From assembly GCA_902793515.1 (NCBI GenBank), contig CADBDO010000003.1, forward strand, positions 1 to 26,334: a stretch of 26,334 nt of DNA, read 5' to 3'. The notes under the pieces were generated by a model that did not search any database, was not told the origin of the DNA, and was given only the letters and a program-made list of their open reading frames with translations. Below are positions 22,941 through 26,334 of the stretch, piece after piece. The stretch is from an uncultured Erysipelotrichaceae bacterium. Lineage in GTDB: Bacteria > Bacillota_I > Bacilli_A > RFN20 > CAG-826. The position numbers were made by a program, and so were the translations under genes. Positions within the stretch are counted from its first letter, which is position 1. Each line of letters opens with the position of its first letter.

Positions 22941-22967
22941 AAAAGGAGGCGCATTGCCTCCTTTTTT
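22941..22967. terminator. Bidirectional terminator between GtrA and oxidoreductase genes
   Basis: A 10-bp stem AAAAGGAGGC/GCCTCCTTTT (22941-22950/22956-22965) with a 5-base loop is followed by further Ts. The A-rich left flank supplies a T tail for the minus strand. Confidence 0.9.
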
Positions 22968-22982
22968 GTTTGTTTAGAAAAC

Positions 22983-24557
22983 CTATTTCTTAGATTCTTC
23001 TTTCTTTTCGTCTTCCTCGTGATAGGACTTCTCAGTGTTGACGCTCCAGATGGATGATTTGTCTGGGTTGCCAGAGAGGAAGACATCGACCGCGGTGATG
23101 CCGCAAAGCATCGAGTGGTCCATGTTGTTGTAACGGTGCTGGCCGTTTCTGCCAATGCAGTAAAGGTTTGGAATGCTATTGAGGTATTTCTCAACGATGT
23201 CGAAGTGATCGTAGGCGCCGAAGTAAGCAGGATAGGCTTTCTTCACGCGGATACGGGTGGAATCGAGGACGTTCTTCTCGCTTTCGATGATGCCCATGGA
23301 GACAAGCTCCTTGATGGCCATCTCGATGAAGTCCTCATCCTTGGCTTCCCACATCTCGTCGCCTTCGTTGCAGAAGTATTCAAGGCCGATCCAAATGTGT
23401 TTGCTTGGGTCATCGACCATGTATGGCGACCAGTTGTTGAAGATCTGGATACGACCAAGCTTGACGTCTCTTTCCTGAACATAGATCCAGTTGTCTGGAA
23501 CGATGTTGTTGAGGGTTTTTATCTTGGTTTCGTTTTGGATTTTGAGTTTGTCGAGAAGAAGACCGACGGTGATGAAGTCACGGTATGGGAGGTTAGTTCC
23601 GATATCGTAGACGGCTTTGTCCATCTTGTCCTCACCGATTGCGGCGATGAGGTCTTTGATCGGCATGGTTGAGAAGACGGCGTCACATCTGAAGGCTTTT
23701 CCATCTTTGGCGACCAAAGAGGTGATGTTGTTATTCTCGTCGAGGTTGATTCTGACGACTTCCTTCTCGTACATGATGACACCGCCTTTGGCGACGACAT
23801 CGTTAGCGAGTTTGGTGTAGAACTGGCCTGGACCGAACTTTGGATATTTGAATTGTTCGATTAAAGAGGTCTCGACTTCCTTGTCTTTCTTCTTGAAAGG
23901 CTTGGTTAACGCGGACCAAACGGCCTTGGTAAGAGAGAGGCCTTTGACACGCTGGGCACCCCAAGAGGCGCTGAGCATCTTTGGAGAGACGCCCCAAAGC
24001 TTTGTAGTGTATGACTCGAAGAAGAGCTGATAGAGAGGTTTGCCGAAACGATTGATGTAGAAATTCTCAAGTGAGGTTTCTTTTCTCTTGTGGAGGCAAG
24101 AACCAAGGTAACCGAATCCGCACTTCATGGTGCGCATGAAGCCCATGTTCTTGATGGTTGAGAACTTAAGGGAGATTGGGTAATCGAAGAATTTTCTTAA
24201 GAAATAGATACGGGAAACGCGGTGACGGAGAAGCATGACGTTGTCTTCCTTCTCTGGGTCTGGTCCGCCTTCGACGAACTTCTTGTCGGTGCCAAGGATC
24301 TTATCGTCGTAGCTTGGCTGGCCCTGGGTTGGCATAAGCTCATCCCAAAGCTTGTTGACTCTCTCGTCCTTGGTGAAGAAACGGTGTCCGCCGATGTCGA
24401 TATGGTTGCCTTTGTATTCGGCGGTACGCGAAATGCCACCGACGAACTTCTCGGCTTCGAGGATTATTGGTTTGATGTCGCTTCTTTTGAGCAACTCATA
24501 GGCGGCAGTAAGTCCGGCTGGACCTGCGCCGATGATTAATACATTCTTTTGTTCCAT
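22983..24557 (-). CDS. FAD-dependent NAD(P)-binding oxidoreductase (HemY/UDP-galactopyranose mutase-like)
   Basis: The protein has 524 aa, starting at the ATG at 24557 after AAAGGA. The N-terminus is a dinucleotide-binding fold with GAGPAG (10-15) and the acidic end ILEAE, then GGISRT and DIGGHRFFTK, the flavin-contact pattern of the amine-oxidase/UDP-galactopyranose-mutase group (COG1232-like). It contains LENFYINRFGKPLYQLFFESYTTKLWG in two parts and YCIGRNGQHRYNNMDHSM near the end. Members often sit beside glycosyltransferases, and the local neighbours here fit that. The substrate is unknown; a lipid-linked sugar or isoprenoid is plausible. The C-terminal 15 residues are rich in Lys and Glu. 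Confidence 0.88.
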   Translation of the reverse strand: MEQKNVLIIGAGPAGLTAAYELLKRSDIKPIILEAEKFVGGISRTAEYKGNHIDIGGHRFFTKDERVNKLWDELMPTQGQPSYDDKILGTDKKFVEGGPDPEKEDNVMLLRHRVSRIYFLRKFFDYPISLKFSTIKNMGFMRTMKCGFGYLGSCLHKRKETSLENFYINRFGKPLYQLFFESYTTKLWGVSPKMLSASWGAQRVKGLSLTKAVWSALTKPFKKKDKEVETSLIEQFKYPKFGPGQFYTKLANDVVAKGGVIMYEKEVVRINLDENNNITSLVAKDGKAFRCDAVFSTMPIKDLIAAIGEDKMDKAVYDIGTNLPYRDFITVGLLLDKLKIQNETKIKTLNNIVPDNWIYVQERDVKLGRIQIFNNWSPYMVDDPSKHIWIGLEYFCNEGDEMWEAKDEDFIEMAIKELVSMGIIESEKNVLDSTRIRVKKAYPAYFGAYDHFDIVEKYLNSIPNLYCIGRNGQHRYNNMDHSMLCGITAVDVFLSGNPDKSSIWSVNTEKSYHEEDEKKEESKK

Positions 24558-24584
24558 GATGGTGTTGTCCTTTGTCCCATAGGC

Positions 24585-24612
24585 ATAATAGCCGTAAGGC
24601 TCAGTAATTCAA
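24585..24612 (-). promoter_or_regulatory. Promoter of the FAD oxidoreductase gene
   Basis: On the minus strand TTGAAT (24612-24607) and TATTAT (24590-24585) are spaced by 16 bases. The spacer contains the short inverted repeat AGCC-TTAC-GGCT. Confidence 0.6.
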
Positions 24613-24643
24613 GATTAGTTTTCGCAATCTGAAAATAATTGTA

Positions 24644-24659
24644 TGCCTTTATAAAGGCA
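24644..24659 (-). terminator. Hairpin after the LOG-family gene, weak terminator
   Basis: A perfect inverted repeat TGCCTTT-AT-AAAGGCA lies 10 bases after the stop of the LOG-family gene. The minus-strand tail is AT-rich (TACAATTATTTTC) but lacks a clean T run, so termination may be partial and some read-through into the oxidoreductase gene is possible. Confidence 0.4.
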
Positions 24660-24668
24660 AATCATAGG

Positions 24669-25190
24669 TTAGATAAGATTTTCAAGCTCTTTCGCTTCGT
24701 CGATGAAGGTGATATCTTCCCAAACAGTTTCCTTGATATAGCCTTCTTTGATCATTCGGTTGATTTGGTCTCTTGTTGGGTTATAGAAACCCTCGTAATT
24801 GACGACGATGGTTTTTGGGGTAACGATGCCCATTCTCTTCCAGCTGATGACGTCGGCCATTTCCTCAAGGGTGCCGAATCCGCCAGGAAGGATGACGTAA
24901 ACGTCGCCTAAGGCCGCCATTCTTTCTTTTCTGATGCCCATGTTTGGGACGAATTCGATGACGTCGTTGTTCTTGTCGACGAGGTCTTTGAAGATCTCTG
25001 GGACGATGCCGATGATTCTGACTCCGGCTTCATTAGCCGCTTTGGCTAAAACGGCCATGGTTCCGCTTCCGGAACCGCCAAAGACCAAGGTGTGGCCTTT
25101 CTTTCCGATTATTTTGGCAACATCGACAACCTGGTCGATGTAGGATTGGTTTGCTGGTGTCTGAGCACCTAAGAATACTGCTACGTTCAT
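24669..25190 (-). CDS. LOG-family Rossmann-fold protein (TIGR00730-like nucleotide phosphoribohydrolase)
   Basis: The protein has 173 aa, starting at the ATG at 25190 with AAGGAG (25200-25195) overlapping the stop of the ATPase gene upstream. The nucleotide-binding GGSGSGTMAVLA (38-49) and the signature PGGFGTLEE (102-110), preceded by IRKERM, are typical of the LOG/cytokinin-riboside-monophosphate phosphoribohydrolase family. Proven members release the base from nucleoside monophosphates; the cellular role in non-plant-associated bacteria is unclear. It forms a two-gene unit with the ATPase gene. The first motif reads GGSGSGT where most members have GGGxxGLMG, a mild deviation. Confidence 0.9.
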   Translation of the reverse strand: MNVAVFLGAQTPANQSYIDQVVDVAKIIGKKGHTLVFGGSGSGTMAVLAKAANEAGVRIIGIVPEIFKDLVDKNNDVIEFVPNMGIRKERMAALGDVYVILPGGFGTLEEMADVISWKRMGIVTPKTIVVNYEGFYNPTRDQINRMIKEGYIKETVWEDITFIDEAKELENLI

Positions 25191-25199
25191 ATAACTCCT

Positions 25200-26334
25200 T
25201 TAGATCTTCGAATAGAGGGATGCCATTCGGTACGTGATGTATTTTACGCGGTTTACGCTAGGCGCGAACATACCTCTTGAGATAATTACGATATTTTTAT
25301 AAGGCCTTTGCTTTTCGTAGAGGCTATGGGCGAAGGCTTCAATCCTCTTGCCGTCGAAGGCCTGCCTTGATGGGTTGATGAGGACATAGAAGTTCCCTGA
25401 AAGGGTTTCGACGATGATGGTTCCGTCGTAACTGAGGGTTCTTGGGTCGCTGAAATATGGGGCGATGTTCATGACCTCTTCCTTGAATTTGCCCCTGGTT
25501 GCTTCTTTGGTTAAGAACTCCATTGAGATGTCGACGATTCGCTTTGGGAGGAAATCTTTTTCGAATTCCTTCTTGATGACGGCTTCGTATGTGCGGTCGA
25601 TTTCCTCAGGGAGGATATCAGACATCGTGTTCTCATAGACGTGAGAGTAGAAGAAGTCATAAACAGGATCGACGAACTCATAGAAGAACTTCTTTTTGTC
25701 ATGCTCGTAGTGGAGAGGGGCCTTCTTGACGATAATTCCCATTTCGATGAGTTTGTTGAGGATGTAATCGAAATCGCCAGTAGGGGATTTGAGCTTAAAA
25801 GAGTCTTTGAGCTCGCCATAATGGGCAAATCGATGTTTGGCTAAAATGTTCAAAAGCGTGTCGGCTTCGTACTTTTTGGCAAAAGAGCCATTTAAATCCC
25901 CCTCGATTTTCATTCTTAGAGGTGAATCTACGTACAAAAGTAGGTCTTTTAAGTTCTTTGCAAAGCCCTTCTGAGGCTGAAGCATGGCGTTATAGAGCGG
26001 AAGTCCACCAAAGACGGCATAGTAGGAAAGCTTGTCATCAAGCAAAGCGGTGGGGTAGAAGGATGAGGCCGCCAAATAATTGAATGGGCGGATCTCGATG
26101 GACTCGTTAAAGAACTCATTAAAGAAATCGTTATCTTCGAGATACCCATATGAAGAGGTAACGCCGATGAGCTTAATGTTCCCGTATTTGGAGAAGCGGT
26201 CTTTGAAGCTCTTGAAGAATGGTTTTATCTCAAGCCCGACAGACAATAGTTTGCCAATGTCGTCGATGACCAAAATGACTTTTTGATTGACGGAATTTTC
26301 GAAGATGAATTTGATGAGCTGGGAGATGTCGTTT
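25200..26334 (-). CDS. AAA/archaeal-type ATPase with DUF234-like C-terminus (partial)
   Basis: The coding frame stays open to the right edge, so the N-terminus, including Walker A, lies outside; about 377 residues are visible. A TTG at 26273 is not the true start, because upstream codons continue into the Walker B strand KVILVIDDI. The ATPase part ends with FGGLPLYNAML, typical of the archaeal ATPase/MNG10 family (PF01637). A winged-helix segment follows (LLNILAKHRFAHYGEL ... LNKLIEMGIIVKKAP). The C-terminus, with FFYEFVDPVYDFFYSHVYE and later IIVETLSGNFYVLINPSR, resembles the DUF234 nuclease-like domain. Function unknown; often linked to mobile or defence contexts in other genomes, but nothing here shows that. 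It is followed at 9 bases by the LOG-family gene. Confidence 0.83.
   Translation of the reverse strand, partial: NDISQLIKFIFENSVNQKVILVIDDIGKLLSVGLEIKPFFKSFKDRFSKYGNIKLIGVTSSYGYLEDNDFFNEFFNESIEIRPFNYLAASSFYPTALLDDKLSYYAVFGGLPLYNAMLQPQKGFAKNLKDLLLYVDSPLRMKIEGDLNGSFAKKYEADTLLNILAKHRFAHYGELKDSFKLKSPTGDFDYILNKLIEMGIIVKKAPLHYEHDKKKFFYEFVDPVYDFFYSHVYENTMSDILPEEIDRTYEAVIKKEFEKDFLPKRIVDISMEFLTKEATRGKFKEEVMNIAPYFSDPRTLSYDGTIIVETLSGNFYVLINPSRQAFDGKRIEAFAHSLYEKQRPYKNIVIISRGMFAPSVNRVKYITYRMASLYSKI

Noticed and set aside
23115..23672. Plus-strand open frame of 185 codons inside the FAD oxidoreductase gene.
   Set aside because: The minus strand carries the flavoprotein motifs. The plus frame has a low-complexity composition and no initiation signals.
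1..26334. Use of the mycoplasma genetic code (TGA as Trp), considered because of the Mollicutes-like features.
   Set aside because: TGA serves as stop for serC (16244-16246) and the HAD gene (13376-13378), and Trp is encoded by TGG throughout.
25200..26334. The ATPase gene as part of a mobile element or defence island.
   Set aside because: No integrase, repeats, attachment site or other defence genes are visible nearby, and the window ends within the gene.

Overview
The window looks like a piece of an uncultured gut- or rumen-type Bacillota genome, close to the Mollicutes-related Bacilli (RF39/RFN20/Erysipelotrichia-like groups). The evidence is: purine-rich Shine-Dalgarno sites, many lipoproteins with a short lipobox leader and a Ser-rich linker, a GH10 xylanase, moderate base composition and protein families typical of such genomes. 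This placement is inference; there is no rRNA or other marker. TGA ends several genes (e.g. serC and the HAD hydrolase), so the standard bacterial code applies, not the mycoplasma code. Genes are dense. No gene-free stretch exceeds 300 bases; the longest are about 4431-4709 and 13941-14183, and both hold promoters and leader structures. No IS elements, CRISPR arrays, phage genes or rRNA were seen.

Layout. 1-3400: tRNA-Glu(CUC), a nitroreductase-like protein, a D-lactate dehydrogenase with a Cys-rich tail, and an XRE/zinc-ribbon regulator followed by a hexapeptide acetyltransferase. 3400-6700: a minus-strand lipoprotein (InlB-type repeat plus a probable carbohydrate-binding-like domain), then two paralogous lipoproteins of unknown family. 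6800-9700: an ECF-type sigma factor overlapping a membrane-anchored serpin-like protein, then a CPBP intramembrane protease. 9700-13950: a PlsC-like acyltransferase with a zinc ribbon (minus), a GH10 xylanase lipoprotein overlapping a HAD hydrolase, and a LURP-one-related protein (minus). 14000-20100: a second modular lipoprotein, then a tight run serC-serA-TIM-barrel isomerase-large polytopic membrane protein. 20100-24600: a PMT-like glycosyltransferase (minus), a GtrA-family protein (plus) and a FAD-dependent oxidoreductase (minus), together resembling a cell-surface glycoconjugate region. 24600-end: a LOG-family protein and an AAA-type ATPase that runs off the right edge.

The most notable set is 6798-9670. 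The sigma factor and the single-pass protein are translationally coupled (10-nt overlap). The second gene sits where an anti-sigma factor normally sits, but its extracytoplasmic part aligns by eye with the serpin fold. The next gene downstream is a CPBP protease, a superfamily related to PrsW, which cleaves anti-sigma factors. I propose, as inference, a signalling unit in which a serpin-type conformational switch reports external protease activity to a sigma factor.

Most transcription units are closed by strong intrinsic terminators, several of them bidirectional between convergent genes. Several promoters carry short perfect inverted repeats over the -35 or -10.
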